A stretch of 64,000 bases of DNA from Diphasiastrum complanatum. Its lineage: Eukaryota; Streptophyta; Lycopodiopsida; Lycopodiales; Lycopodiaceae. The notes under the pieces are model-generated. The model was given only the letters and a program-made list of their open reading frames with translations. It searched no databases and had not been told where the DNA came from. Positions 1 through 13,163 of the stretch are shown here, one piece after another. The stretch is taken from NCBI GenBank assembly GCA_029204225.1, contig MU832064.1, positions 1 to 64,000 on the forward strand, read 5' to 3'. The position numbers and the translations under genes are program-made. The first letter of the stretch is position 1, and every line of letters begins with the position of its first letter.

Positions 1-3000
1 ACCCAAATTCCAATCACTTTAATATACACTTCTATATAAGTACAAATGTTTCAATGTTTCCACCTCTAGGCGTTGCCAGAAATAAATAGTCAACAATGAA
101 GAGGGAGATCATATTCTACGATATACCTAAAAAAGGGTCCTACCCTCATCCACGACCGAAGAATGCTTTAGAGATTCAAGTATTAACTCATCGGCTTTTG
201 GATATTTTGGAGTCCCAAGGCACAATCTCATCCCAAGTATGCATACATGTTGGGAGAAATCATATGCAAATAGCACCACAAATTTTCACCTTTGGATGAG
301 GGTGGGGTCATGATTGCACATTCATTGTTATTTGGAATGTGCATTCCTTCTCTCGCCTACCATTGCTTAGACTTTTCCATCTTTGGATGAGGGTGAGGCC
401 CTTATTGCACCTTGCAAAATCAATAATAGTGAGATTTATGTTCAATTGACAATGTGGTTAGTGGACCCCCAAAGACAATGCAAAACTTGTACAATCCCAA
501 ACATTAACTAAAGAAATACAATGTCCATATTAGTTGATGGGCAAGTATGTGTGGCCTATGTTTAAACTACTTACTAAAAGCAATGAGCATATTTAGGGCA
601 AGTTCTTGAATTTGTGCTTGCAAAATTTGTTATTCATCTCCTTGTAGACCAGAGTTATTGGACAATCTGGACGTCCTCTGTTCATATTGAGTCTTCTACT
701 ACCTCTCTTACATCCACTCAAAGATTCCTTTGCATTTAATCTTGCCTCCATTTCATTGTTCAAATTTGAATCGCTCTTCTAATTAGCTTGTTGAAGTTGA
801 GTTGTTACTAGCAACTCAATTTGTTTGGCAAGGAGTGTGGTTTATGAATCTTGAGTTGGCCTTACATGGCTCCTTGCCTCCTTGTGTGCCACTTGGTGGC
901 AACTAACTTGAATTTTGAAAGGGCTGAAGACTCTTCTTTCACGTATGGAGCATTGGAATCCATAATGAGTCATTTGCAGGGCTTTCGAATCTAAAACCTT
1001 TTTTGATAAGTCTTTTTTACAAAGGGAGGGCAGCTAGGCTTCATGGGGCCATGCTCATCCAGAAATTATGTGGTTGTTTGAGAGCTTGTGCTTGCACCTT
1101 CACCTAGTCAATGAGCTATAGTGGTGGTCACAATTTTCCAATTTGGTCCTTGTATTAGAATCAAGCATTTCAATCTCAAAATTATTCAAAGCTCGTCTTT
1201 AACATTGTGGATAACATGCATTAGAAAATTGAAAGCATTTATTAAACAAGGGGACTTCTTCATATTTAGACTATGATTTGTATCTTAGACTATTTTTAAT
1301 GATTAATGTTTTTCAACATAGAAGGGCTAGGGAATGATAGCCCTCATAAGAATGTGTGAAACTGATCATTGCAAGAACGATTTCCAAACAAGACCATGTG
1401 TATGCTTTGGGACTAGCTCATGTTTGAATATAATCTTCCAACATGTCAATTTTTTATTTTGAGAAACCTTTAGATATTTGAAGATTCCAAGCTCCATGAT
1501 TCTTGTTCTAAAGAAACTCTAGATGTTTAATTTGCAAACATCATATTCTTGGCTCGAGACAAACTTCATCATCTTTTTTGTGGAAGAGTTTGATAAGTGA
1601 TTTGGCTATTATTAGGATTAATTGGTAAGGTTATTAATGATCAACTAGGTTCTGTTTAAATTTCTTTGATAAAGTCAATAAATTTCCACACTATATGCTT
1701 TTGCCCTTTTAAAGTATGTATATATATATATATAGATATATATAATCTCAAAGATAGTGAATCAAAAGAAACATCACACCATACACGGCGGTTAGTATCA
1801 TCCTACCATTGCATCTTACACTTATGTAGATATTCTTTGAGATCATTAAACAACAATAAAGAAGAAGTGGGTCGTTTGCTACTAATGATTAGGATGCATG
1901 TCACGCTAGTGGGAATTTTCCAATATCACAATATCACACATTAAAAGGATGATAATCTTGGGAGCCACATTCTTGTCGTGCTTACTTTTTTTTTTAAATT
2001 CACCAAAAGCATGATAGCGAGATAATGGATTTGGGGGCCACCCTATATATATGGTTGCCCTTAATTTGTTGGCATTTATTTTGTGCTCATGACGAATATC
2101 TTGAAATCTCACTCATCATATAGCAATATATGTATTTTGTACATGTTGGTTGTTTTATATCACAACATGATTTTTTATGAGCCTACCACAATCTTAAGAT
2201 TGGACACTTTTTGTGTCCCTTGATTGAACTTAATATAAAAGGCAATGCACCATATATTTGAAGCCTTTGAGATTCCACCCTGGTGAACTTTTTTTTTTTT
2301 GAGCTTTTTATCTAAGGTACAAGTCACCCTAATGGAGAGTCCACTAGTCTCCAACGTATTGATAGATGTACCTAGTGGGCATATTATTATGAGAAGGGAA
2401 ATTAAAATGGAAAAGAAGAATCTAAAGTGTATGCATGGATGCATGATACTTCACATCATATATCACCTCTAATTGATCATTTTTTTTTGTTGGAATAATT
2501 TCATGACTAATATGGGATTATGTGCATTGAATGTATATCTATATAGAAGCCTTTGTACACTGCTTGTCCTTAAAGAGTGCATATTGCTATGATCTTGAAT
2601 TTGAAACATTGTGCATGTGAACTTTAGATTTAGTAGTATCTTGTTGATCCTTTTGTTTATGACCAATGAACACGGGGAGATTAACAAGAAAAAATACATA
2701 AAATCAAAATTTATTTGAAGATCTACTATAAAACCACTCCTTCAAGTGAATTTACACTTCAAGATCCCTTTTATATTGAAGATTTTTAATGAGATTGAAG
2801 ACTGGCTGGCCTTCAAGCCCTTTCAAAGAAGATCTAATGGTTCCGTTGATTCTAATGGACCATAGATCTTCTATCTTGGTTGTTTGATGAGATGGGTAGG
2901 GATTCAATGGACTAGGTTGAATTTGTGTGCCAAAAGAGACATCTATAGCCGCTACACCCCTAGAGATGCTAAGGTCCCACCTCAACTTGCCACACACGAC

Positions 3001-3640
3001 CCTCTCGTGCCATCTCCACTCTCTTTTTCTTTGACGTCTTTCCAACTATGGTGGATCTAGGATAAGAATTCACCCTACTTTTTCTTTGCACCATAGTAGG
3101 TTACAGCCATTTCCAGTCCAACTCACACTGCCAAGGTGACCACAATCAACCTTTTACAACTTAGAAAAATATTACCAGTTCAAAAGTGAAATTAGAGTTT
3201 TTGCTGTCAAACATCTTAACCATCAAAGTTTTCCGCCTTCTAAAAAATCATTAATCTTTCTCTGAGTTTATTTTGGCAAATTACCACCTCCCTGGGACCA
3301 TTGAAGCACCTACCCTTAGATGAGACAAACATCATGCAATTTGTTGCAGTATTGGCTATAAAGAGTACGCTTTTTTGAAGAGTTTTGGAAACTCTCAAGA
3401 ACTCTAAGAAAGACACTGATGATCTTGCTCTAAAACTAAATTGATAAAACAGTCGTTCTATTTTTGTGTATCTCCTTGTCTTGTGCTTTGTGTCTTGATT
3501 GATAGAATAGAATGTGTTATGTGATGTGTGGTTGCATGTCTGGGATTCCGTAAAAGCTTTCGCACAAAAGAAAGTTTAAAGACAGAAAATCGTTTGCAAC
3601 TAAGAAGAGAGAGAAGAAAAAAACGAAACACTCTCACTTC
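1..3640. other. Intergenic sequence with no recognised gene
   Basis: No reading frame here resembles a protein I know, and all open frames are under 100 codons. A short direct repeat built around CTTTGGATGAGGGTG occurs near 290 and again near 378. The sequence is AT-rich and probably contains old transposon debris. Confidence 0.6.
1715..1743. repeat. (TA)n microsatellite
   Basis: A run of TA dinucleotides interrupted by one GA. Confidence 0.85.
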
Positions 3641-4330
3641 CGCGACAATTATCCTTAGTGGAAATGATCATGATGGTATAAAAGAAGTGAAAATAGCATT
3701 GTCTATAATAAGATCAAGAAGAAAAAGTATGTTTGTTGCTAAGAAGCCTTTATGGGCTTAAGCAAGCACCCGGAGCTTGGTACTCTAAGTTGAATGCTTT
3801 CTTAAACTCTATAAATATTGTTGTAAGTGCTTATGATCCTTCTTTGTACTTAAGATTTAATGATGTTAATGTCATCATTCTTATTTTATATGTAGATGAC
3901 ATTATCCTTAGTGGAAATGATTATGATGGTATAAAAGAAGTGAAAATAGCATTGTCTAGAGAGTTCAAGATGGTGGATCTTGGTGTTTTTCTTTTAAGAC
4001 CAGGAATAGAAGTATCAAGAGGCTTTTGGTGATCCTACAAGTCATGGAGGCCAAGGAGTAGCCAATCATATATTTTGACAACCAATCAAGCCAAGCATTA
4101 TCAACCAATCCCACATTCCATGCAAGGAGCAAGCACATAGATATTGCTCACCACTTTGTGAGGGAAAAGGTTCAAGCAAAGGAGATCAAGCTACAACATG
4201 TATCTTCTTCAGATTGCCTTGCTGATCTAATCAGTAAAGCCATGCCAAAGGGTTCATCTATCAAGTTAAGATCACCCTTAGGAGTTGTAGATAGATGTAC
4301 CATAGATGTATCAAAGTAAAATTTGAGGAG
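3640..4330 (+). pseudogene. Copia RT-RNase H fragment
   Basis: This is the C-terminal part of a Copia polyprotein. Visible RT motifs are SLYGLKQAPGAWYSKL near 3745-3795 and the catalytic LYVDDIILSGND near 3886-3920. A degraded RNase H tail follows at about 4040-4320, with residues resembling HIDIAHHFVREKVQAKE and the C-terminal VSSSDCLADLI. RNase H needs several frames to read. The fragment runs directly into an LTR at 4331, as the 3' end of a Copia element should. Its missing N-terminal parts (gag, protease, integrase) lie downstream of that LTR, giving a circularly permuted order. The copy is not functional. Confidence 0.85.
3648..3957 (+). repeat. 57-bp direct repeat of a Copia RT segment
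   Basis: The segment at 3648-3704 recurs at 3901-3957 with one visible mismatch. Both encode the RT stretch just after the catalytic YVDD motif. The first copy lies upstream of the N-terminal RT residues KQAPGAW, so it is out of protein order. A local rearrangement or template switch therefore scrambled this fragment. Confidence 0.75.
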
Positions 4331-4998
4331 TGTTAGATTTTAGCAATTTTCACCTTGTAAAAGCAATTTGTTTCATATCTATGTGGCTCCACATGTGTGA
4401 GGACCTGTCCACATGTGTGAAATGTCACTCATAGTATTTAGATCCATTATACTTAGATTTTATTTGAGTCAAACGTCAAATCTCCTACATTGTAGGAGTT
4501 ATCTCCTAGATTGTAGGAATCTAGAAGGTCAACACTAACCACCTTGAATGGTGATGTGGCTAATTAGATAGATCTTATCCAAAGTGGATATGGACGAGTA
4601 CAATGAGTTGTCCTACACATGCTGGAAGCATCCTAGAGAGAGATTATGATGATCATGTACTTGATCCATGATGGATCCATTGTGAGATTAATGATGAGAA
4701 ACATTGATTTGGGAGCAATCTTGGTTTTTTCACTCTCTTAAGCTAATTCTTAGTGGATGAATGCTTTGTATTTTTTTAGTAAGCTTATTTTCTATTATCA
4801 GGCCATACAACTGTTGTACTTCACATGTGTGAAGCCTTTGGATAATTATATTTGATTGTTCTTGCTTGGATTTATAGAAATTGTCAAGTAGAAGCTAGAA
4901 TTGATGCTAGTCTTGATATAGAATTAGATCCCACGATATCAATCACTCTTATTGATCATTTGTAGATCAAATTGAGTCCATTACTCTGAAATTTCACA
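4331..4998 (+). mobile_element. Copia LTR shared by two internal fragments
   Basis: The LTR begins TGTTAGATTTTAGC directly after the RNase H/purine-rich end and ends CTGAAATTTCACA, like the LTR ending at 27479. It contains three CACATGTGTG palindromes (4390, 4410, 4822). Copia RT-RNase H lies on its left and a Copia leader plus gag on its right. The primer-binding site expected after the 3' end is absent: by comparison with the related copy at 27480, roughly 230 bp of leader has been lost. The boundaries are inferred from related LTRs, because no second copy is present. Confidence 0.7.
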
Positions 4999-6855
4999 AG
5001 TAAAGCCTCAATGGTGGCTACAAGATTCTATATCAAGTTTTAGGCAATTGCATGTAGAATTTGAAATATTCAATTTTTTGTGATTTTGTCAAAACCCTAA
5101 TGTTGATTGGATCTCTATCTTTTGAGGTTTCTAGACTTCATTAGAGTGTGTTTCAATCTTAGGAAGTGGCAAGATTCATTACATCATAGGTGGATTATAG
5201 ATTGATCAAAATTTCATCATTATATGTGTTGATTTGCTAGTGATAATTGCTAGAAGAGAATTGAGAGGTCAAGGAGATTGGTAAGTGCAATTCATCTTGA
5301 GAGGCTTGGGAAGCTTTGAAGAAGCTTTATGAATCCAAGTGTACTTCTAGAGTGTTGACTCTAAAAAGATAAATCTTTCAAAATATTAAAAAGAAGGAAG
5401 ATAACCCTAATACCGTTATTTTGAGAGTTAAGGTTTTAAGTGATGAGTTAGCTTGCATTGATGGCAGCTAAGGAAGGAGAGTTAGTTCAAGTTATTCTTA
5501 ATGGTTTTTTGGATGCTCATGCTAACATTGTACAAAGTATTGCTATTCAAAAACCTTTTTCAAGTTTGATGGATCTTCAAGAGATCTTGATCAATCAGGA
5601 ATATAGGCTTCAAGCAAGAGGTGGATCTACATCGACATCTCAAGATGGTGAGGAGGCAATGTTCATCAAAGGTAAGTTCAAGGAAAAAAACAAGGGCAAG
5701 TGGGCTAAAAGACAAGATCATGGTGAGTCTTCTTCTCTTTGTAAGAAGAAAGATAGGTCAAAGTTGAAATGCTTCTATTGTGGCATCAAAGGTGACTAAC
5801 TCTTGATGATTTGCTAGTGATTGCTACAAGAAGAAGAGAGATCAAGGAGACAAGCAAGATAATCTAACTCTTGATGAGGATGGTGTTGATGATCAAAATT
5901 CAAATGATGATGCTTTTGTGATGTCTTCATATTTGAGTTCTATTGTTGGAGATATTGATCCATGGTGGATTGATAGGGGAGCAAGCTCACACATGACTTT
6001 TCACAGAGATTACTTCACTTCTTTGTTGGCATATGGAGATGACAAGAGGGTGATCTACATGACCAATGATGGTGAGTGTGCAATCAAGGGATTGACACAA
6101 TTCCTATTTCTCTCTCCACAAATAGGAATGTTCATTTGAAGGATGTTTTTTTCATTCCATCTATTACTAAAAAACTACTTATTGTGAGTCAATTGCTAAG
6201 CAATGATATTAAAGTGGAGTTTAATGGAGATACTTGTTTGATAAAAAAGAAGGATGTCTTGATTGCAAAAGGTAAAAGGCAAGGGAGGTTAATCAAACTA
6301 GATGCTTGTGTTCTGGCTAACCAAGTTGGATGTGTTTCAAGTGAGCAAATACCTATTCAAGGGGTTTGTTGGCATAAGAGGATGGGACATCTCAACTACA
6401 AGTCATTGGAGGTAATGGCTAGATAGCAAGTTGTGATTGGTCTTCCAAGTCCTTTCAAAAGCATCAATCATGTTTGTGAGTCTTGTGGTTTTATCAAAGT
6501 TACATATACTACCTTATACTAGTTCTACATCTATATCTACAAAGCCTTTTCAAGTTGTACATTCAAATAGTCATGGACCTACTACAATTAGCAATAGTGG
6601 AGCTAAGATGTACGCAACTTTCATTGATGATTTTAGTAGATTTTGTTGGATCTATCTACTAAAGAGCAAAGATGAAGTGTTTGATGTCTTTGTCAAGTTC
6701 AAGAATGCAAGGGAGAACCAATTTTCTACAAAGATCAAGTGCTTGAGGAGTGACAATGGTGGAGAGTACATATCTACCAAGTTTAGGGCCTTTTGTGATG
6801 AGCATGGGATCAAGAGGGAGTACACAACTCCAAGGACTCCACAACAAAATGGAGT
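4999..6855 (+). pseudogene. Copia gag-protease-integrase, broken
   Basis: The leader (4999-5290) matches the leader of the 27-30 kb Copia. Gag begins mid-protein near 5292 with the UBN2-type region. The zinc knuckle CFYCGIKG near 5770 is interrupted by a short insertion and stop. The protease signature reads WWIDRGASSHMT near 5964, so the DSG active site is changed to DRG. The integrase H2C2 region lies near 6370-6490. The catalytic core, with FIDDFSRFCW and LRSDNGGEY, lies at about 6620-6775. The frame ends at PQQNGV, where another LTR element is inserted at 6856. Integrase resumes at 9946. Several frameshifts separate the pieces, so this is a dead copy. Confidence 0.85.
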
Positions 6856-7310
6856 TGTTAGAAGTAATAAGTGATAATGTTAGTTTCCCATAGGTTACTT
6901 TGATCCAAAAGGTCGAGACTTGTGTAACCATGGGTTAGGTTTATTATTTAGACCATGTTAGGTCAGTTTTAGTTGAGTTGGACTCAATTTTGGTCTAGTA
7001 GTAATTTGTGGGTCCAAGTAAAGTCTAATTATGTTAAGGGACCCTATCTTGACTTTTGGGGGTGCCCTATAGTTAGTAGTGGGTCTTGGAAGGTTCTAGA
7101 ACTTAGGGTTTGGAAGAGTCTAGGCCCTTGGAAGGCCTATTTATATGTACTCTTTGTTCATTTGTGATTTATTCCCTTTCAAGCATTGCTACTACTTTCT
7201 CTCTCCTTGAGGGCACCTAACCCTCTCCCTCTTCTTCTTCTTCCTCTTTTTCTTCTTCTTGTATATGGAGATTGAATGTTAGAAGGATCTTGGCACTTTG
7301 ATTTCCTACA
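6856..7310 (+). repeat. 5' LTR of the non-autonomous element
   Basis: It begins TGTTAGAAGTAATAAG and ends GATTTCCTACA, with the TG...CA ends usual for Copia. A TATA-like CTATTTATATGTAC lies near 7138, and a CT-rich stretch follows. About 18 mismatches to the right LTR are visible by eye over 455 bp, so the insertion is older than the 18-24 kb element. Confidence 0.92.
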
Positions 7311-7328
7311 TGGTATCAAAACTATGGA
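7311..7328 (+). promoter_or_regulatory. tRNA primer-binding site
   Basis: TGGTATCAAAACTATGG abuts the LTR end and resembles the initiator-Met tRNA complement, with one change (AAA for AGA). Confidence 0.8.
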
Positions 7329-8148
7329 TCTTCTATGCTTGATTTAGGGCGCCCTACCAAAAGAGATCGTCTTCACTTAGGGATCACAAAAATTCAACAC
7401 CTTTGTTGATTTTTTGAAGTGAAGATCCATTTTTTGACTCTTTTCCGTTTTGCAGGAGGGCGCCACACATCAAAGAAGATAACAGGATTTTGGACGCCCA
7501 AAAATCAGGTTGTTGTTTGCTGATTTTTCAGGTTGCAGGAAGGCGCCATTAATTATTTTCTTCGGGGCTTCTTTTAGGTCGCCCACATCCGTGTAGGTTT
7601 ATCCTACTTCCGTTGGTCCGCTATTGCCCTATTTTTCAGATTTACTCCTTTGCAGGAGGGTGCCCATCTACAAGCAATTTCTATTCTTCTGATTTGGCTG
7701 GAAAATCAGCACCCTTGTTGATTTTACAAAGTGAAGATCCGCTTCTTTTTGCTTGTTTCCAGGTGTGGAAGAAGGCATTATTTTTTGTGATGATCTGTTC
7801 ACATTCCAAGGCTGAAAATTGGACAGCATATTACCATTTGTAGGGTGTTGCAAAAACCCTATACGTGTGTGTATTGTTCACACTTTTTGGCAAGAAAGAA
7901 GGGTTCCGAAAAAAGCTTTGTTGGAGGCTAACCTGATTCTTTGCTTGCTGTTTTTTTGAGTTTGTAATGGAATTTTAGGCTGAAATTCTCAGCACACAAG
8001 GCTTGTAGGAGGACGAGCTCCTACATCCATCTAATGTGTGGTTTTGACACATTCCGGTGCTGATTTGTCAAATTTGATACTTGTTGGTTTTTGTGTCTTT
8101 TAGGGCACATTTAGGGTTTGAAAAAGTTTAGTTAATAGGCTGGTTCTT

Positions 8149-9243
8149 ATGGCAAGAGATTTGGAAGCAATTCATACTTGTTCGGGCGAAGATATGTTGG
8201 ATGACACCAACTATTCTTCATGGAGTTGCAAGCTAAGATTTTGCATCGACATGATGATCAAGATTTTATCGGTAACAAGATCTATCTTATATCATTTGAG
8301 ATTTTGCAAGACCTCTAAATGTGCTTGGGAAACACTTTTTAAGATGTACCGAATAAAGGATTCATCATTATGCTTTCTCCTCTCTACTTCATCCTCTTTG
8401 AAGGTAGAAGAGCAAAGTCATGCAAAGTTTGATCATTGTCTTTCTACAAGTACAAGTTTGCATCGGAATGTTGGTATGGTAAAGCATTCTTCTTCTCTTG
8501 AGCCATTTGTTGGAAATGATGGATGCATTAGTGAAGAACTTTATTCTCAAGATAATGTTTTGGAAAAGACTAAAATCAAGTATTCTTTGAAGCCATTTTG
8601 TACTAATGGAGGAGGGGAAAAAATCATGTCAATTAGTACATTGGTTCAAAGTGGCGTGTTGTTGGATTTTTTGGGTGTTCAAAGTGGCAAGCTCTTGGTT
8701 TTTTTCTTGAAGATGGTAGACACTAGATTCAGCCATGGTTTATTGATTATTTTTAGCCTATGTTACATCGTGAGCATCCTATTATGCATCAGGAACGGCC
8801 TACGGAAGGTTTTTGGACAGCAAGGTCCACATTTGGAACACTTTGGACAACAAAGTGTTGATGATTTTGTGGCTGTTGGACAGCCTGCTATAGCCTCTTG
8901 TTGGTTGTCTGAGTCTTTGCAAGATAACAAAGCATCTTTTTACCTTGGAGGAAACACACATGCCTCACCAAAATCAGTACCTTATGCTGATTTTCATGTT
9001 TTGATGCTTACTTCTTATGATGACGATGTTGTCTTTCCTAGTGTTGGTGAGCAGATCATCGATAGTAAGATTCGGGAGGATGTGATGGTAAAAGAGTATC
9101 ATACTCTTCTTTATGTTTCTTGTGGTAAGAAGACTTATGGAATCATGTGGGAACCATTGATGAATTGCAAATCCATATTTCGGCTTGTGGCTGGTTTTTT
9201 GGTTACCTACTTTGGATGGAGCATGCCTGTCTTCACTCTTTGA
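8149..9243 (+). CDS. Gag-like ORF of the non-autonomous element
   Basis: The ORF has 364 codons and a start near 8149. Residues about 18-75 (DDTNYSSWSCKLRF, then CKTSKCAWETLFKMY) resemble the N-terminal domain of plant Copia gag, which normally reads NYxxWxxxM...AWxxLxxxY. The central and C-terminal parts match nothing I recognise, and no zinc knuckle or protease motif is present. A hydrophobic segment at about residues 195-215 (LLIIFSLCYIVSILLCI) could span a membrane. It is the only ORF between the two LTRs. It may be a diverged gag supporting packaging, or a shortened gag fused to filler that stayed open. The function is inferred. Confidence 0.55.
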   Translation: MARDLEAIHTCSGEDMLDDTNYSSWSCKLRFCIDMMIKILSVTRSILYHLRFCKTSKCAWETLFKMYRIKDSSLCFLLSTSSSLKVEEQSHAKFDHCLSTSTSLHRNVGMVKHSSSLEPFVGNDGCISEELYSQDNVLEKTKIKYSLKPFCTNGGGEKIMSISTLVQSGVLLDFLGVQSGKLLVFFLKMVDTRFSHGLLIIFSLCYIVSILLCIRNGLRKVFGQQGPHLEHFGQQSVDDFVAVGQPAIASCWLSESLQDNKASFYLGGNTHASPKSVPYADFHVLMLTSYDDDVVFPSVGEQIIDSKIREDVMVKEYHTLLYVSCGKKTYGIMWEPLMNCKSIFRLVAGFLVTYFGWSMPVFTL

Positions 9244-9490
9244 CTTGATGCTACCGCACATCGTATTCTACATCTCTTCTACATCGGGCATGATTGGGGA
9301 TGAGATTTCGGCTACTTCGACTACTTCAAGCTGAACTTTTTTTTTGGCGGCATTAAGCTTGGACAACAAGCTACATCTTTTCTTTTTCGGCTACATGGAG
9401 TTTTGGGCATCATGCAACACTTTGCATTTTTGTTGCAATTTTTCATACTTCATGTCATGTTATGTTTTTTACATTATCATTTAAGGAGGG

Positions 9491-9945
9491 TGTTAGAAGT
9501 AATAAATGATAATGTTAGTTTCCCATAGGTTACTTTGACCCAAAAGGTCGAGACTTGTGTAAGCATGGGTTAGGTTTATTATATAGACCATTTTAAGTCA
9601 ATTTTAGTTGAGTTGGACCCAATTTTGGTCTAGTAGTAAATTGTGGGTCCAAGTAAAGTCTAATTATGTTAAGGGACCCTATCTTGACTTTTGGGGGTGC
9701 CCTATAATTAGTAGTGGGTCTTGGAAGGTTCTAGAACTTAGAGTTTGGAAGAGTCTAGGCCCTTGGAAGGCCTATTTATATATACTCTTTGTTTATATGT
9801 GATTTATTCCCTTTCAAGCATTGCTACTACTTTTTCTCTCCTTGAGGGTGCCTAACCCTCTCCCTCTTCTTCTTCTTCCTCTTTTTCTTCTTCTTGTATA
9901 TGTAGATTGAATGTTAGAAGGATCTTGGCACTTTGATTTCCTACA
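9491..9945 (+). repeat. 3' LTR of the non-autonomous element
   Basis: It has the same length and ends as 6856-7310. After CCTACA the host Copia integrase resumes with GTGGACAAGAGGAAGAATAG. Confidence 0.92.
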
Positions 9946-11787
<1,842 letters not shown>

Positions 11788-12108
11788 ATGTGACATCCCG
11801 AAATCCAAGTCGGGAAATGCTCGAGTCAACTAAATTCAAGGCAAAATATCCTACAGACAAAGAGCGTGGTGGGTTTACCTTACCCGATCTCAAGCAATGT
11901 CGCACGCATAAGGCCAAGGTTCAAGCACTAGAACCTCAACAAGCTTGGAGATGGGCCATGTTCTTTGCAAATAAGCTGACATTCTTACACTACCTCAGCG
12001 TGCCAACATATTTGCGAGTAAACCCAGAATATTGCCCTCTCAAATGGCATGAACACTTCACATCGGAGTTCATGACCAATAAGATTTATTGGCCTATTCT
12101 TATAGAGT

Positions 12109-12600
12109 ATGTATAAATAGAAGATCCGGCCCGAGATCTAACTTCAAATTGTAGTCAATTCTATAAGTGGTACCATCGGTGCCCAGACAGGGATGTGCGC
12201 TATTTCGCCGACAATTGCGGCCTTATTGCCTTCTTGGCACCCTTGGCGTCTCATTGGGATCATTCCTTGCCTCCCATTCTATTGGATATCAATAAGTCCT
12301 TAGTCACCAAGATGGATCACCTCAACATGGCTCGACTTTATTACCGTGCGGCCATGACAAGTGCCCTTCATGTCGATATGATGGAAATATGGCAAACGCA
12401 TGGCTTTCTCTGGAACATGCCCCATTATTATGGCATGTGGCCCTTCTTGAATAAGCTACAGTGGCAGATGTTAGAGCACATTAGCAAAGAACTGCATGTC
12501 ATTAGGGTGATGTTCAATAAGGAGACCTACGACGAAACAACCCAGCAAAGAGCAGCTGCCGTTGGCATGGGACCGCCAATCCCATAAAGAGGGGGATAGT
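12109..12600 (+). mobile_element. Possible small LTR-element interior with one ORF
   Basis: A TATA-like TGTATAAATAGAAG at 12109 is followed about 55 bp later by TGGTACCATCGGTGCCCAG, which may be a primer-binding site. The ORF at 12195-12587 starts almost immediately, and its stop is followed by a purine tract (AAAGAGGGGGATAG) and TGTTAGC at 12600, as at the 3' end of an LTR element. No matching second LTR was found, so the structure is uncertain. Confidence 0.3.
12195..12587 (+). CDS. Unrecognised 130-codon ORF
   Basis: The predicted protein starts MRYFADNCGLIAFLAPLAS and is rich in His, Trp and Met, with no transmembrane run. A clean frame, a stop just before a purine tract, and a GTG-to-ATG-rich start region suggest a retroelement-encoded product. 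No zinc knuckle, protease or polymerase motif is visible. The family is not recognised. Confidence 0.35.
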   Translation: MRYFADNCGLIAFLAPLASHWDHSLPPILLDINKSLVTKMDHLNMARLYYRAAMTSALHVDMMEIWQTHGFLWNMPHYYGMWPFLNKLQWQMLEHISKELHVIRVMFNKETYDETTQQRAAAVGMGPPIP

Positions 12601-13018
12601 GTTAGCTCAAAATAGGAATTTATTGTGGCATGTATTATGTAAGCCCACAAGTAAATTCAAATGAAGGTTTAGAAAAACCTTAGACCTTTTACTAAGTTTA
12701 ATTATTACAAACAATCATTTGTAATGGTTCAACTTAGAAAGTCTAAGTTTAAGATTTAATTCCTAAGTTCAAGTTTTATTCTAAGTTTATTGTAAGTGCA
12801 CTTCATTTGTTTAGAGAAGGCACTTAACAAGTTAATTAACATTAACTTAGACTTAGTCCCATAAACATGTTAGAGCATAGGCCCACCACTCTTGCCATAT
12901 ATGGAAGTGGATGTGTGCCTTCAACAACACTTGTATAAGCTTTGCTATAATAGACCACTTTTGTGATATCTTGTGTATGCTTACTTGTGTTCCCATTGGT
13001 GATTGGAAACCTTGTGGT

Positions 13019-13163
13019 AGGTGTTTGAGCCCCACTAGGCCTTCTCCTTGGATTGTTGGTATTTGCTTATGGGATAAATTAGTTATTTCTAGGTGCTCGA
13101 GCCCCACTAGGCCTTCTCCTTTGGATTGTTGGTATTTGCTTATGGGATAAATTAGTTATTTTT
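13019..13163 (+). repeat. Tandem duplication of about 72 bp
   Basis: Copy one (13019-13090) and copy two (13091-13163) both run from AGGTG through GAGCCCCACTAGGCC to TTAGTTATTT. They differ at a handful of positions, including one inserted T. Confidence 0.9.

Larger units (their letters stand above)
6856..9945 (+). mobile_element. Non-autonomous LTR retrotransposon nested in Copia integrase
   Basis: The element is bounded by two 455-bp direct LTRs. A TGGTATCAAAAC primer-binding site follows the left LTR at 7311, and a purine tract TTAAGGAGGG precedes the right one at 9481-9490. The 2.18-kb interior encodes no protease, integrase, RT or RNase H. It carries one 364-codon ORF whose start resembles Copia gag. 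It splits the host integrase between NGV and ERKNRT-equivalent residues. The flanks share only GT at the junctions, so I see no clear 5-bp target duplication. Confidence 0.9.

Noticed and set aside
6846-6855. A 5-bp target duplication for the 6856-9945 element
   Set aside because: Flanks GGAGT and GTGGA do not match; only GT is shared.
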